From Berberis thunbergii (lineage: Eukaryota > Streptophyta > Magnoliopsida > Ranunculales > Berberidaceae): 64,000 nucleotides of DNA. This document shows positions 9,757-20,768 of the stretch, piece by piece. The notes beneath the pieces are model-generated. The model saw only the letters and a list, made by a program, of their open reading frames with translations, was not told the origin of the DNA and searched no databases. The DNA lies in NCBI GenBank assembly GCA_003290165.1, contig QNQO01005790.1:248001-312000 (forward strand), read 5' to 3'. Position numbers and translations under genes: made by a program. Every line of letters begins with the position of its first letter. Within the stretch, counting starts at the first letter, position 1.

Positions 9757-10777
9757 AAGTATTTGCTTCTACTAAAAACTTCCACTGCTGTCCGCTACGA
9801 CCCTTGATAAACCCGACTATGGCCAGACTCTAACATTAGCCCTATGCCTAGTCCTCTACGTGTGAGCCACGATGGCCGAGGAAGTGGGAGTCTAGTCAGC
9901 ACTAGTCCGCTGATGACGATGACTCACCAAAGGATCATTGCTCTCCAACAAACAATGATCGTTGAACCTACCAATTAAGCTTTGTCAATTCACGGCTGAT
10001 GACGACGACTTCTAGTACCCAAAGCCTAGTTTGCTGCGCGCAGTCCACGACGGCTGAGGAAGTTGGAGTCTAGTCAGTGTTGGTTCGCTGATGACGATGA
10101 CTCGTCAAGGGATCATTGCTCTCCAACAGACAATAATCGCTAAACTTACCAGGTAAGCTTAGTCAATTCGCGACTGATGACGACGGCTTTTGGTGCCCAA
10201 AGCCTAGTTTGCTACGCGCGGGCCACGACGGCTGAAGAAGTAGGAGTCTAGTATGCGCTGATCCGATGATCACGATGACTCGCCAAGGGATCATTGCTCT
10301 CCAATAGACAATGATCACCGAACTTACCAGGTAAGCTTAGTCAGTTCGTGACTGATGACGACGATTTCTGATGCCTAAAGCCTAGTCCGCTGCTCGCAGG
10401 CCGCGATGGCCGAGGAAGTGGGAGTCTAGTCAACTGATGATGATGACTCACCAAGGGATCATTGCTCTCCAATAGACAATGATCGCTGAACATACCAGGT
10501 AAGCTTAGTCAGTTCGCGACTGATGACGACGACTTCTGGTGCCCAAAGCCTAGTTCGCTGTGCGCGGGCCACGGCAGCTGAGAAAGTTTGAGTCTAGTTA
10601 GCGTTGGTCCGTTGATGATGACGACTCGGCAAGGGATCATTGCTCTCCAACAGACAATGATCGTCGAACTTGCCAGGTAAGCTTAGTCAGTTCGTGATTG
10701 ATGACGACGACTTATGGTACCCAAAGCCTTGTCCGCTTCATGCAGGCCACGACAGCTGAAAAAGTAGGAGTCTAGTA
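9720..10777 (+). repeat. 178-bp tandem repeat array, 3' untranslated part of element A
   Basis: The marker GAGTCTAG recurs at 9888, 10066, 10244, 10422, 10590 and 10768, giving spacings of 178, 178, 178, 168 and 178 bp. A second marker, GGATCATTGCTCTCC, recurs in phase. The 168-bp unit lacks about 10 bp just after the marker. A hAT element (10778) cuts the array, and one degenerate part-unit follows it (12236-12310). Element B has a single diverged unit near 47090-47230. Hypervariable tandem repeats between pol and the 3' LTR are known in Tat-lineage elements and can seed satellites. Confidence 0.92.
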
Positions 10778-12227
10778 TAGGGGTGGGCATTTGAGACCGA
10801 GCGGTCCGGTCTAGTTCGGTTTTATATTGTTATTTTATTAGTCGGTCCCAAAGCCCGGCTCGACCCGGATACATCGGATCAATTATCGGTTCCTATTCTC
10901 AAAGCCCGATGGATAATCGGCTCGACCCAAATATTTAAAAAAAAAAGCTAAATAATCAGTTTCCCCAAAGCCCAACCCAAATCCTATTCATATGTACCTA
11001 CACAAAGGACTGCCATCACTATCGTCTCTGCAATCTTCATCATTTCCCCCATCCTACTTGTGTTGCTTCAATGAAAAGGAAAAAAAAGTTGACTACTGAG
11101 CAGTGAACTTTGACAAGAGGAATGAATGAACTGAACAAAAGAAAAGAAAAGCTTTTCTTCTATACTCTCTCTCCAATAACCATATGGATTGGATTGCTTC
11201 ATTTCTCTGTTACACCCATTTCTTCTTTCAATTTGGTAATTTTTGTTTACTTTTGGGTAACATTTATTTTCTTTTATGTCTCTCTTTCCTTCTCTTATTG
11301 GATGAAGGTCTACACTCTCTCACTTCTTTCTAATGCACATGTTTTAGACTTTTGACTCTCTCTCTCTCTTTCTCGCTCTCACTCTTTCTCATATTCTATA
11401 ATAACCTAGTTGAGACAACAAAACCCATCTCTCTTCCCCCCTTGTCATTCAACACCATGACTGACCCCTATGCCAATTTCTACACTGGATGGTTCAACTT
11501 CAACCATCATCAACGTCATCCCCACCACCAACACTACACCACATCCACCTCCACTTCCAACCACCCATCTCACCATCATCCCCACCATCCTCTTCCTTAT
11601 CCCTACAACTTCTACTCATCCAGTCATCCCAACAACAACATCAGCACTAATACTCCTACTACTACCAGTACGAAGTACCAACTCCACGTCCATCTCCTTA
11701 TTTAAGAGAAGCTCTTCCTCTTCTAAGCTTATCCCCAACAAGACATTGTGATGAACCTGAAGAACAACCCTCGTGTAGTGCCATGGAAGTAGACAGGATG
11801 AACAAAACCACCACCAACATAGAAGACCACCACCATCATCATACTAGTATGTTTTCCTCTTCTACAACCACCACCACCACTTGTGGTGATGATGATGTTG
11901 GAACTGTGATTGTTGCTCTACACATAGGGCTTCCAAACCCTAGCTTTGCTGATTTGTTGTCCATGGTGTCTCCTTCCCCAATAAATACTATTACAATAGG
12001 AAACAAGGAGGAGAAGGGAGAGGGGAGAGAAAAAAAGAGAAAAAAATTTAGGCTGAAAGAAATTGGATCGAGATCGGCCCAACCCGACTTGAGAATTCGG
12101 TTAACCGAGATCCGGTTAATCGACCTTATTCGGTCTGGTCTCGATTCTCAAATTTCAGTTTTCAAAAATTCAGTCCGGGCTTTGGTTTTAGGTTTTTGGG
12201 CCGGTTACCCGGACCTGCCCATCCCTA
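10778..12227. mobile_element. hAT-type transposon carrying a WIP zinc-finger gene fragment
   Basis: The left end is TAGGGGTGGGCA (10778) and the right end TGCCCATCCCTA (to 12227). Both insides carry repeated pyrimidine-rich motifs (GCCCGGCTCGACCCG-like on the left, CCCGACTTGAGAATTCGG-like on the right). The 8 bp before it read GTCTAGTA, and GTCTAGTC occurs 8 bp after the apparent right end, so the duplication is probable but displaced by an 8-bp filler. It interrupts the last unit of the 178-bp array. The ends match those of 4949-6511 and 55112-55867, so all three belong to one family. Confidence 0.82.
11457..12010 (+). pseudogene. N-terminal exon fragment of a WIP-family C2H2 zinc-finger gene
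   Basis: From ATG 11457 the sequence reads MTDPYANFYTGWFNF, the hallmark start of plant WIP transcription factors (NTT/WIP2 group). It then has a His-, Pro- and Ser-rich stretch, the motif REALPLLSLSP (about 11706-11738), an acidic linker, and VALHIGLPNPS (about 11912-11944). A frameshift near 11670 breaks it, so the two halves lie in different frames. The zinc-finger (WIP) domain is missing: homology ends near 12000, and the following GGAGAAGGGAGAGGGG tract leads into the transposon end. CT-rich sequence before the ATG (11352-11450) may be the captured promoter and leader. WIP proteins control organ patterning; this fragment could not bind DNA. Confidence 0.85.
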
Positions 12228-12479
12228 ACAACTCGGTCTAGTCAATGCTTGTCCACTAACAACTCACCAAGAAGTCATTACAAACAATGACCAACCAGTG
12301 ATGGCTTCTGTCACAAGGTCAACACAACAATCAAAATCAAAAGTAAAGTTTGGCTGACAGGCGTTCCGCCCAGTAATACAAACTTTGTGATCTACGAAGC
12401 ATCTAAATCAAACACGACAATACATGACAAAATAACACTTTCATTCAAAAAATAAGAATATTTGTTTGTCCAGAAAAGA

Positions 12480-14161
12480 GTGTTACAATCATTTTTAATG
12501 GAGAAGTATCCTCCTCAGCAGCTAGTCCTGTGGAACCAGAGCGCTCCCCTCGATGAATTGGCCCAAGAGCAACCCTTTGTAGCGAGCAAAATCAAGGTCT
12601 ACCAGGATGCTCTCCTTTGTTCAGCTATAGAAGCTCCAACCTACCCTGAATAACCTCAGTCGAGATTAATGGCCTCCTGCCTGACACGTCAAAATACACC
12701 GCACCTACCAGGGCAGCGTAGTGCGAACGCTCCTTCGCCAACAATCGTTTTGCCTCTTGAACACAATGGAGCCCCTCATCGATCGCGGATTCCAACTGTT
12801 GTCGCTCATAGCCCATTCCACCCCCTTTCGGCTCTAGGGCCTCCAGATTAGAAGACCGTCGGTCCACGACCATATCCTGACGCTTTAATTCGGCCATGGT
12901 TTGCCTCAGTTTAGCATGAGTCAATGCCAGATCAAACTTGGCCACCCTTAGTTGAGACCTCATATCGGCCAATTCTGCCTTGGTGACAAAGGTTGTGGCC
13001 CCCACGACAACCGACCATTCAGGGAATCCACCCGATAGAAGGGCATCCAAATATGACATCCGAATGTCCGCAAAGGCTTTCTCCAATGGAAGAACCCTTT
13101 TGCGAGCCTCGGGGGTGCAGCGAAACAGGATTGGACGACTCAAGGGCACGAGTGGTCACTTCATAACCACGATAAATTGAAGCATCAACACGCGGCCGAC
13201 CAGGTAGATTGTGACATCCCATGGGGAGAAATCGCCCCGTCAGAGGGTTGCCTTTTCCTTGGAACAACATGAGATGTGTTCGCCTCCAAGTCAGCAAGCC
13301 TAGACGGGCTAGGCAGAGCCACATTTATCTTCTTTAAACAACGGGAGACCACCCCCTCAGCCGATGAACCTGGCGCAGGGCGAGCACCATGAGAACACCG
13401 CAACAACATGTTGCGCAAAACATCGTTTGGCATTATAACATCCTCAACGAATATCAAAGGGAGATTGAGAAATTCTCTCTCTATCCGCCTATCTTCCTTG
13501 CTAAGAAATGGAATAGCAAACTTCCCTTAAATAGAGGAATTACATTAAAATCAACACTGCACAAGAGATATACAAAAGTATGCATACACCGATGACCAAG
13601 GAACTAACCAAGATCAAACTGAAAATATTGGGACACTCTACGACTCCCAAGCTTGAAATACCCAGAATCCACCGAAGGCAAGAACCAATGCTTCTCTCAA
13701 GATTCAGTGTCATCCACCGCCAAGCGCAGACAAGGAGGAAAGTTCAATATGCAGAGACCACTGGGATCCTGTTGAGCAACGGTCATGTGATGGATCACCG
13801 GAAAAGTCAAACAAAGGTCAACATCATGAGCCCTCAGAAGGATCACGAGCAAAATCTTGAACTCGCTCAGAAACATTTAAACGGGAGGCATACGAAAATA
13901 AACAAAGAAGCACCATACATCATCTGGCACCGAAAACCGAGGCCTAGACTCAAACATGCCTCAGTGCAAACCTATGTACCCATGAGGAGGTACAGTCAGG
14001 CCCAAAGCTCCAAATGTGGGAATAATGTCCAAATCACTTGGGATACTGTACAAACTACGAAGCCTGATCAACTCAGTTTCGCTAACCAATTTTCCTTCGA
14101 AGAACTGGATGCAAGTGAGGGACAACGGGTCCTTGGGAGAAAGTTCAACATTGTCAGCCAT
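12480..14161 (-). pseudogene. Antisense extra gene (aORF) of element A, broken
   Basis: Read leftwards from an ATG at 14161-14159, the product starts MADNVELSPKDPLSLTCI and soon shows VPPHGYIGLH. This corresponds to the PSAGFICLHHGML region of the related antisense genes at 48030-50540, 25943-28100 and 60402-62457. They resemble Pfam's 'putative gypsy type transposon' domain (PF04195). The downstream half (12625-13149) is a long helical segment (KAELADMRSQLRVAKFDLAL; LEALEPKGGGMGYERQQLES) typical of coiled coils. Several frameshifts interrupt it, and a GT...AG intron in the middle is likely by comparison. The function is unknown. Confidence 0.7.
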
Positions 14162-14410
14162 CGGTAGAAAGGGCAAATCGAGTTTTACAACAATATTATG
14201 GCTTGAAAGAATAGTACAGATAAGAATAAGAAAATTTGCATCAAAGCGGTCGATATTTATAGGGAAGACAAATCGCACTTTCCCTCATTGTGCAATCGCA
14301 TACCCTTTAATGTTGTGCACCGCTCGAGGCAAATTTTTGAGTCCAATCATCACGATGGTACAATATCCTTTTTGAAGAGTCAGCGAACCGACTTAACGCC
14401 TCACTAACTC

Positions 14411-14422
14411 GGGGGGAGTAAC
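14411..14422 (+). promoter_or_regulatory. Polypurine tract of element A
   Basis: GGGGGGAGTAAC lies immediately before the 3' LTR, the place where plus-strand DNA synthesis is primed. The same spot in element B reads GAAGGGAGTAGC. Confidence 0.75.
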
Positions 14423-15098
14423 TGATGATACATAAAAATGGTCACATCTTTGAGCCATACACGTGTCATGATGATCTTGAGGAATTACGGGCCCCAACGT
14501 CAGCCCGACACTAATTCGCCCCAAGTGGCTCTAAGCTCACCTGATCTAGTCCACCAGACGGACCCGAACTCTTACAACATGCTAGGCCCACACGTCTCAC
14601 AACTATCCTCAATACCCGTAAGTCCTACTAAGGAAAGTATCTCGAAGATCAGCTTCAAATGGGCAACTACAATAACTCTCTGCTTCTAACTAGGAAGCAA
14701 ATACCAGAGTACATTCCACGCAGGGAAACTTCCTTCTACGAATTGCTCTTGGGTTGAGAACTATCTCCCGTGTATCTAGGAGCATAGGGCTAACATGGAA
14801 CTTCCCTCCTACGACACAACTCCTAATTAGAGAAAGATCTCCACGAAGATCTCCTTCCTAAACTACGCCTTCAATGGCCTGGTAGAACCAAGACTCCTAC
14901 ACTATAAATAAGACGAGGTTTGTAAGCTAAGGTACGCTACAAATTCCTTGTTTACAACATTACGGCTTCCTCAGATCCCTGTTTGACCTTAGATTGGAGT
15001 GTCATCGGCCACCACAATAGTGGTCTGTGGCGCACGTGCGTTACTTGTACAGGTTAGCAGGATTAGGTAAAAGCAGGGAACGAAAATTGATTGCAACA
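14423..15098 (+). repeat. 3' LTR of element A
   Basis: It starts TGATGATACAT and ends GCAACA, followed by AATAG. It differs from the 5' LTR (1390-2078) by scattered substitutions and small gaps, so the insertion is not recent. The TATA box is at 14903-14910. Confidence 0.92.
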
Positions 15099-15103
15099 AA
15101 TAG

Positions 15104-15589
15104 TATGGTACAAATGTCATTCAATCCAAATGTTATAAGGAGCAAAACACTAGTCCCCAAAGAAATAAATTTCTCAGATATCGTTCGAAATGCATCCTCT
15201 GTTGTGTCCTCTCTCTTTCCTCCTTTGCCTTTCACTATTCCCACCCTCACCACTTAATGATTTTTATTTTTATGTTTTTCATTTTTTATTTATCCTCTTC
15301 TCTTGCTCCTAAGATTTTCACCACTTTGTCTCCATGATTTTTCTTCTCACTGTAATTGATGGATAAACTAGATATTAATTGTTTTTATTTATTTATTTTC
15401 AAAAACAAATAAAATACCCCCTTGTTCAGCTCTCTCAACAATCGATATGGTCCCTTTACTAAGAGACTCTGATCAAAATGCTTTGTAAGAACAAAGAAGT
15501 AGAGCGACCACAATTGCAATCTAACAACCCATTCATTTGATGATCATATCTATTAATCAATCAAACAGCCAAGAGTCAACTTAAATTTT
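15104..15589. other. Spacer without recognised genes
   Basis: This is AT-rich DNA flanking element A. Reading frames are short and match nothing I recognise. It is presumably the older target sequence, continuing from 1184-1389 on the other side of element A. Confidence 0.5.
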
Positions 15590-15907
15590 GGGTGTGTTTG
15601 GTTGCATGAAATCCTATGTCATGGGAATCCATGAGGAAATTCCTACATTTTAGGCTAAATTGATGTATCACTCTACATCCACCATTTGATTTTGTGATCA
15701 ATGGTGATAATGGAAGTCCCATGAACATGAGAATCACACTCATTGATCCCCCTAGGCATGTGTTTCCCAAGTTCATGAGACTATCATTCCCATCATTGAT
15801 CACAAAATCAAATGGTGAATGTGGAGTGAAACTTCAAATTGGCCTAAAATTTAAGGGCCCCCTCATGAATTTTTATGGCATATGATTCCATGCAACCAAA
15901 CATACCC
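15590..15907. mobile_element. Fold-back MITE, about 318 bp
   Basis: The ends are GGGTGTGTTTGGTTGCATG (left) and the complement of CATGCAACCAAACATACCC (right). The inverted similarity continues almost to the centre: for example GATTTTGTGATCAATG on the left pairs with CATTGATCACAAAATC on the right. There is no coding capacity. The end sequence resembles Tourist/PIF-Harbinger-type MITEs, but I cannot find a clean target duplication, so the superfamily is uncertain. Confidence 0.75.
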
Positions 15908-16179
15908 TAAGATGCAAGAAAGGCTTTGAAATTTCAAACTATATGCCAAAATTATCGGAAACAACACAATGTGGAGCAAAAATTGGACTCTCCAGCAGAT
16001 TTGTGTGATCGAACTGCAAGATTATGAAAGCACAAACGAAATTATCACTCTCTATGTTGTTCCCAGTACAAAATCCTAAAAGAAAAAAAATGATATAAAG
16101 AGATCTGACCTTGCTCTCTATCTCTCCTTTCGGACTTCTAATGATGGTCTCAAGAAGAGATTAGGTGTGTTTTTTAAAT

Positions 16180-16369
16180 GAGTTATTCTATGTGTCGAGG
16201 GAAAGGGCGAGGAAACCAGCGAGGTAAACGAGGTGGCGGGGGTGAACCGTTCACCCCCCTCGAGATACGCGCGCAGAAAACATCTCGAGGGGGGTGAACG
16301 GTTCACCCCCCGCCACCTCGTTTACCTCGCTGGTTTCCTCGCTCTTTCCCTCGACATTTAGAATTTCCC
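16180..16369. mobile_element. Mutator-type hairpin MITE with 9-bp duplication
   Basis: The 190-bp element is flanked by a perfect 9-bp repeat TTTTTAAAT (16171-16179 and 16370-16378), the target duplication length of Mutator-like elements. Arms 16193-16265 and 16283-16356 are inverted copies that differ at about two positions and enclose a 17-nt loop. Shorter, less perfect inverted similarity extends to the ends. The arms are GC-rich, in contrast with the AT-rich surroundings. Transcription across it would give a very stable long hairpin. There is no coding capacity. Confidence 0.9.
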
Positions 16370-17252
16370 TTTTTAAATAAACCTGAGTGGGACTACACCA
16401 TTACAATTTAAAACTTCGAAATATATATATAATTTTATTATACTATTTTTGACCTTTCTAACCTTTCCCATACACCCAATACAAACTTAGACAACCTAGC
16501 GATACAAGAAAGCAAGTGGAGTACGCTCCACGAGGCAGGGAGTTCACACTACAGCACACATCTTTATTAATAGCATTTCCCAATAGCACTCTTTATAATT
16601 TTGCTATGAAAAGTCAATTTTTTTAATGACTTTAAAAGAAAAAAATGCTTTCTAATTTGGGCGGGCTTTTTGGCGCCCCCTAAATTTTATTTTCACTTGA
16701 CCTAATATTTGTTCTCCCCCAAATTTGACTCTTGCTAAACCTAAAACATGAGACTCCCTTGTAATGCTCTCCCTTGCAAAGCTTGCCTCTCTCCCCCTAA
16801 GATAAGGGAAGTCGGCGTCGACGCCCCTCTCGCCTCTCTTTCCCTCTCCTTTTACTCGATTCTCTTCGATTCTAAAGACTGAAAGCTCGTCGTGTTTTGT
16901 ACTCTATAAAGTGAATGATCGGATTCTCTCCACTTCACTTAATGACTCGATTGATTCTTTTTTCAGGTAAGCTTTCGATTTCGATTTCAGGTGTTTTTGT
17001 GTTGTTGATTGAGTTGCGATTTTTGACATTTGTGAGCAAAAAACCTGTTGAAATTTCTGTGTTTCTTGACCGATTTGGTTTCTAGGTATTTCTTGGTCTT
17101 GAACTATTGAAAGCCTATGATTTGAACTTTTGTTTAGCTGTATTGGTTGAACACGTGTCTCTCTCCTCTCGAACTCATTTCTAGGTAAGGGTTACTTCAT
17201 CATCAGTTCTATTTTATATTGAAAATTTGTATTTTATTTAACTTCTTTGACA

Positions 17253-20200
17253 GTCGGGATCCAGGGAGGTTGATGTGGTATTTATGGTATCAACTGCCCT
17301 AAGTGGGTCATGAGTATGGAGGTACTATTTTCTTTCTATAAATTTCTATTTGTTAGAAATGGATCTCCTGAATCTTCTTTTAATCCTTTCAGTATAATAT
17401 ATTTAAGCTTGTTTATGAAATTCATGTTTATGCCAAATTTGTATTGGCCTGCAATGCTCATGAGATTCATTGTGTTCCTTTATATGATACATTTGGTAAG
17501 AATTTGTAGCATTCCCAATGAATTTTCTAACTAATTTTATTTAAGTCAAGTCAACAACATTTCAAGTGCCTTAAGTGCGTGGTTCGAATTTCCTATGTCA
17601 TAAGAAGAATTTGTCCCCCAAAGTATTATAGGTTAAATTGTTTAGCATAGACATTTTACTCACTTGAAGACATGGCTCAAGATGTAGTTGATAAACAATA
17701 TGATCTTGTCACACCATAATGTTTCAGAGTGGGGCTCATGGTGACAATGATGATGGAAGTCTTATCTAGAATCTTAAACTATGATGAATGCCCATTTGGT
17801 CTTAACTTATCAATAGGTTCATTACTATTCATTACATCTCCTTTTTTATGGTTATAGGTTTAGAATTTATTGTTTGCCATGCAGAGATTTCAATTGCTTA
17901 CATTGAAAAGAAGAAAATTCCTGAGGTATATTTATGCATGCATTTATCATTCTCTTACTAAATACTGTTTACCATTTGGGAAGTTCCCTATAGAACAATA
18001 CCAAGGCATGCTAAATTTAAAAACATGAAAAATTAACAATCGTGAGCAAAATTTATTAAAACTCAAATGACTGAAGTTGGTCATGATGGGTAATTTATAT
18101 AAATTTGAATTTGTGTACTCTTTTATTTTTCTTCAAATTGCATGAATAACCTCAGTTATGTTTGATAAAATTAAAAATCTACATTAGTAAAATTGGTACT
18201 GGCAGATCCTTTGAGAATTCCATTAAGTAATCATCATTTGCTACATTTAGACATATACTGAATAAAAAAATTTAAATAGTTTATTTCTAAAAAATAGGAA
18301 AGAAAATAAAATAAGAACACAATCAGCCTTATTAAAAAAATAAATAATAATAATAAAAAAAAATCGCCCAAACCGCCTAGAGTTTGCCTAGACCGCCTAG
18401 ATCCCGCCCAGACCCGCCCAGACTGCCCATAACTGCCCACCCAGCCATTAATCTGGGCGGTTTTTCACCTTTTAGCGCCTAGGCGCCGCCTAGACCGATT
18501 TTTAGAACACTGATTTTGAATGAATGGCATATATGCAGTACATACAAACTTGTTTATTATTAGTTGATGTTTTTCTTTTAGGTGCTGAAAACATTTCCTA
18601 ATACTACACAACACTTGAAAAGTAAGTTGCAGTTTTTATCAGGTTTTCCTAGACCTTGTGTGTGCCTGCTTGAAACATTAATATATCTTAACCTTATGTA
18701 GCACCTGTGAGCTTTGGAGTGTTCTAGTCGAGCAAAGAGAGGAGGTTGCAAAGTTTGGGGTAGCAATATATTCTTGGGATGAATTTCTCCAACTGATATG
18801 TTAATCAATTACAATCTTGAAGTATTCTCATGGCCTTTAAAAGAAATATATTATTGACCAATTTCACTGTGTTTGTTCCTTTAAGCATACACTCTTTTGA
18901 ATAGATTTGAGTACCTAAATTGTCAGTCCACTAGTATATTTTCATTTGAGGTGTGACTTGCTAGTGATCTTTTATTGTTAGTATTGAGTTTGTGACTGTG
19001 CCTTCAAAACCCACACGTACCTCACTATTTTACTATATTTAATTCATTCTTCCAAAATTCACTTAGTACTCCAATTCACTTTTTTGGTACTGGATTCTCA
19101 TGCCCCATCGACACACGTGTTTTATATTTTTTATAAATTGTTTTTGGTCTCTTTAAAAAAAAAAAAAATAATAATGATAACAATAATAATAATTCAACGC
19201 ATCCTTTGAGGAGTGTTTGGTTTCAAATCCACTCCCATTGTTCAGGAGAAACATGTAGAGTTAAATTGGGTTACCACGTGTATGCTCATGGAGTAGCAAG
19301 TAGAGTTAATTGGTTTTACCAGATGTATGCTCATGGAGACTCTGGTCATGGTGTACCTATGTTATCCCCCTACATGTCCATTTTCATGTGCAGGGAGAGA
19401 AAAAACATTATTATCTTCCACTAACTAAAAAATTAGACATTTGTACGATAATGTATACTAGTGGAGCAACCGGTGACCACAAGGGGGTAATGATTTCTAA
19501 TAATAGCATTGTTACTTTAATAGCTGGTGTGAAACAGTTATTGGAGGGTGTCAATGACGTGGTAAATTCATTCCCAAGTTACTTAGAGCCTCAATGGTTA
19601 AGTATGGACTTCCAAATTATGAGTTGTTTCATATTTAATAAGCAACTATATAAATGAAGACACACGCATGGATACAAATATCTGTTTGTGTGGTCTAATA
19701 TTATTTTTCACTAAGTTCAACAGTAACATTTTTTGAAATCTTTGTTTCAGGAATTGTTGGCAGATGACTGTGAAGGATGTCATATCTCCCTTTGGCACAT
19801 ATATTTGATCGGGTGCTTGAGGAGTTGTTCATTCATCAGGGTGTTTCGGTAGGATTTTGGCGAGGGGTAAGTTGAGTATAGACTAGACTGTTTCCTTGTA
19901 TAAAACAATTGTCCAGCTTAATAATAGCCACTTAACGTTTTCAGGATGTCAAATTATTGGTCGAAGATAGGGAAACTAAAACCAACCATTTTTTATGTTG
20001 TTCCACGTGTCCTAAATAAGATCTATGCAGGTAAAGTTGTAGATATTTAAATCTTTACTATTGATAAGGATATTTTATTCAGCTAAGAAAAGCAAACGTA
20101 TAATGCAACACCTATGCAATGCTCATATGCAGCTAGAAGTGTCTACTCCACCATGTAGTGAATTCAAACTAGATTTTCCACTATGAAATCCATATCCTTT

Positions 20201-20533
20201 CTTACAATATGAAGTATTGTGATCTTTTGTGAGTTCAAACTGACCAGGATTTCCCACTAGGCATTTAATCTACAATTCTACAGCAAATATATGAAAAAAA
20301 AATTATTCATTTTCCTACCAATTTTGTATACATGCAAGTATTTATGTCCATCATATCAATAAAAAAAAGTCTCTTCTCAAAAAAAAAAAAAAAATGGCTC
20401 CAGCAATGATTCACAAATGAATGAGAATAATCTATGTTGACTTTCAAAATTTGCTGATTTTTTCAGGTCTGTCACTGGAGATCTCTTCCGGGGGATTCTT
20501 AAAGCACAAATTGTTTGACATTGCATACTCATA
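17253..20533 (+). pseudogene. Long-chain acyl-CoA synthetase (LACS4-like) gene fragment, decayed
   Basis: Eight exons are recognisable in the right order: 17253-17321 (CGIYGINCPKWVMSME), 17858-17925 (EFIVCHAEISIAYIEKKKIPE), 18582-18621, 18702-18799 (FGVAIYSWDEF, frameshifted), 19394-19561 (DICTIMYTSGATGDHKGVMI, the AMP-binding P-loop with Thr-to-Ala and Pro-to-His changes), 19751-19866 (SYLPLAHIFDRVLEEL), 19945-20030 and 20467-20533. Most keep AG/GT splice borders, and introns are present, so this is a genomic copy. A TGA replaces Arg in exon one (17271-17273), and several frameshifts follow. The N-terminus and the last third of the enzyme are absent. The enzyme family activates fatty acids with CoA; this copy is dead. 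Confidence 0.9.
18360..18513. mobile_element. hAT-type terminus in an intron of the LACS fragment
   Basis: A GC-rich block made of CCGCCTAGA / CGCCCAGAC units ends in AAAATCGG-type sequence and TTAGAACACTG. In reverse it is CAGTGTTCTAAAAATCGG followed by TCTAGGCGGCGCCTAGGCGC, a common plant hAT/MITE end. I do not find the matching left end with an 8-bp duplication, so this is a partial element. Confidence 0.5.
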
Positions 20534-20682
20534 GTAAGTTCAAGTTGTTTTTGTAGCTTGAGACAATATTGTTTGATTTGTTTAATTTATTAGCCAATAA
20601 TTATGTGAGATAACAACAAACTTTATTAATGTTTGTAAGAAAATATAAGTAGGCTAATGCCAGAAATACTAATGATAGTTGG

Positions 20683-20768
20683 GCATTATTCATGGTAAAA
20701 CCATCTATTTTGTTAGGTTTGGATGAACCAACCAACCATTTGGATATACCATCGAAAGAAATGCTTGA
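20683..20768 (+). pseudogene. ABC transporter F-family exon fragment
   Basis: The exon reads GLDEPTNHLDIPSKEMLE and is followed by GTACTGG (donor-like). The LDEPTNHLDIPSKEMLE block is the Walker B/D-loop region of ABCF (GCN20-type) ATPases, and the preceding FMVKPSILL also fits. No Walker A or other exon is visible. It lies 150 bp after the last LACS exon in the same direction, so two unrelated genes are fused by the transposon. ABCF proteins act on ribosomes; this single exon is non-functional. Confidence 0.85.

Larger units (their letters stand above)
1390..15098 (+). mobile_element. Element A: Tat-lineage Ty3/gypsy retrotransposon with three nested insertions
   Basis: Similar LTRs lie at 1390-2078 and 14423-15098, and the 5-bp direct repeat AATAG (1385-1389 and 15099-15103) flanks the element, so both ends are original. 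Between the LTRs, in order, are gag remnants, aspartic protease, reverse transcriptase, RNase H, a second (archaeal-type) RNase H, integrase, a 178-bp tandem array and an antisense reading frame. Gag-protease-RT-RNaseH-integrase order is Ty3/gypsy; the second RNase H marks the Tat lineage. Three DNA transposons (4949-6511, 7841-9576, 10778-12227) are nested in it. Removing them and their duplications leaves about 8.9 kb, close to element B. Frameshifts, stops and a lost integrase glutamate show it is inactive. Confidence 0.92.

Noticed and set aside
11457..12010. Intact WIP transcription factor gene
   Set aside because: There is a frameshift near 11670, the zinc-finger domain is missing, and transposon ends enclose it.
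12225..12243. Exact 8-bp target duplication directly abutting the right end of the WIP-carrying hAT
   Set aside because: The adjacent 8 bp (ACAACTCG) do not match the left flank; the similar GTCTAGTC lies 8 bp further, so the duplication is only probable.
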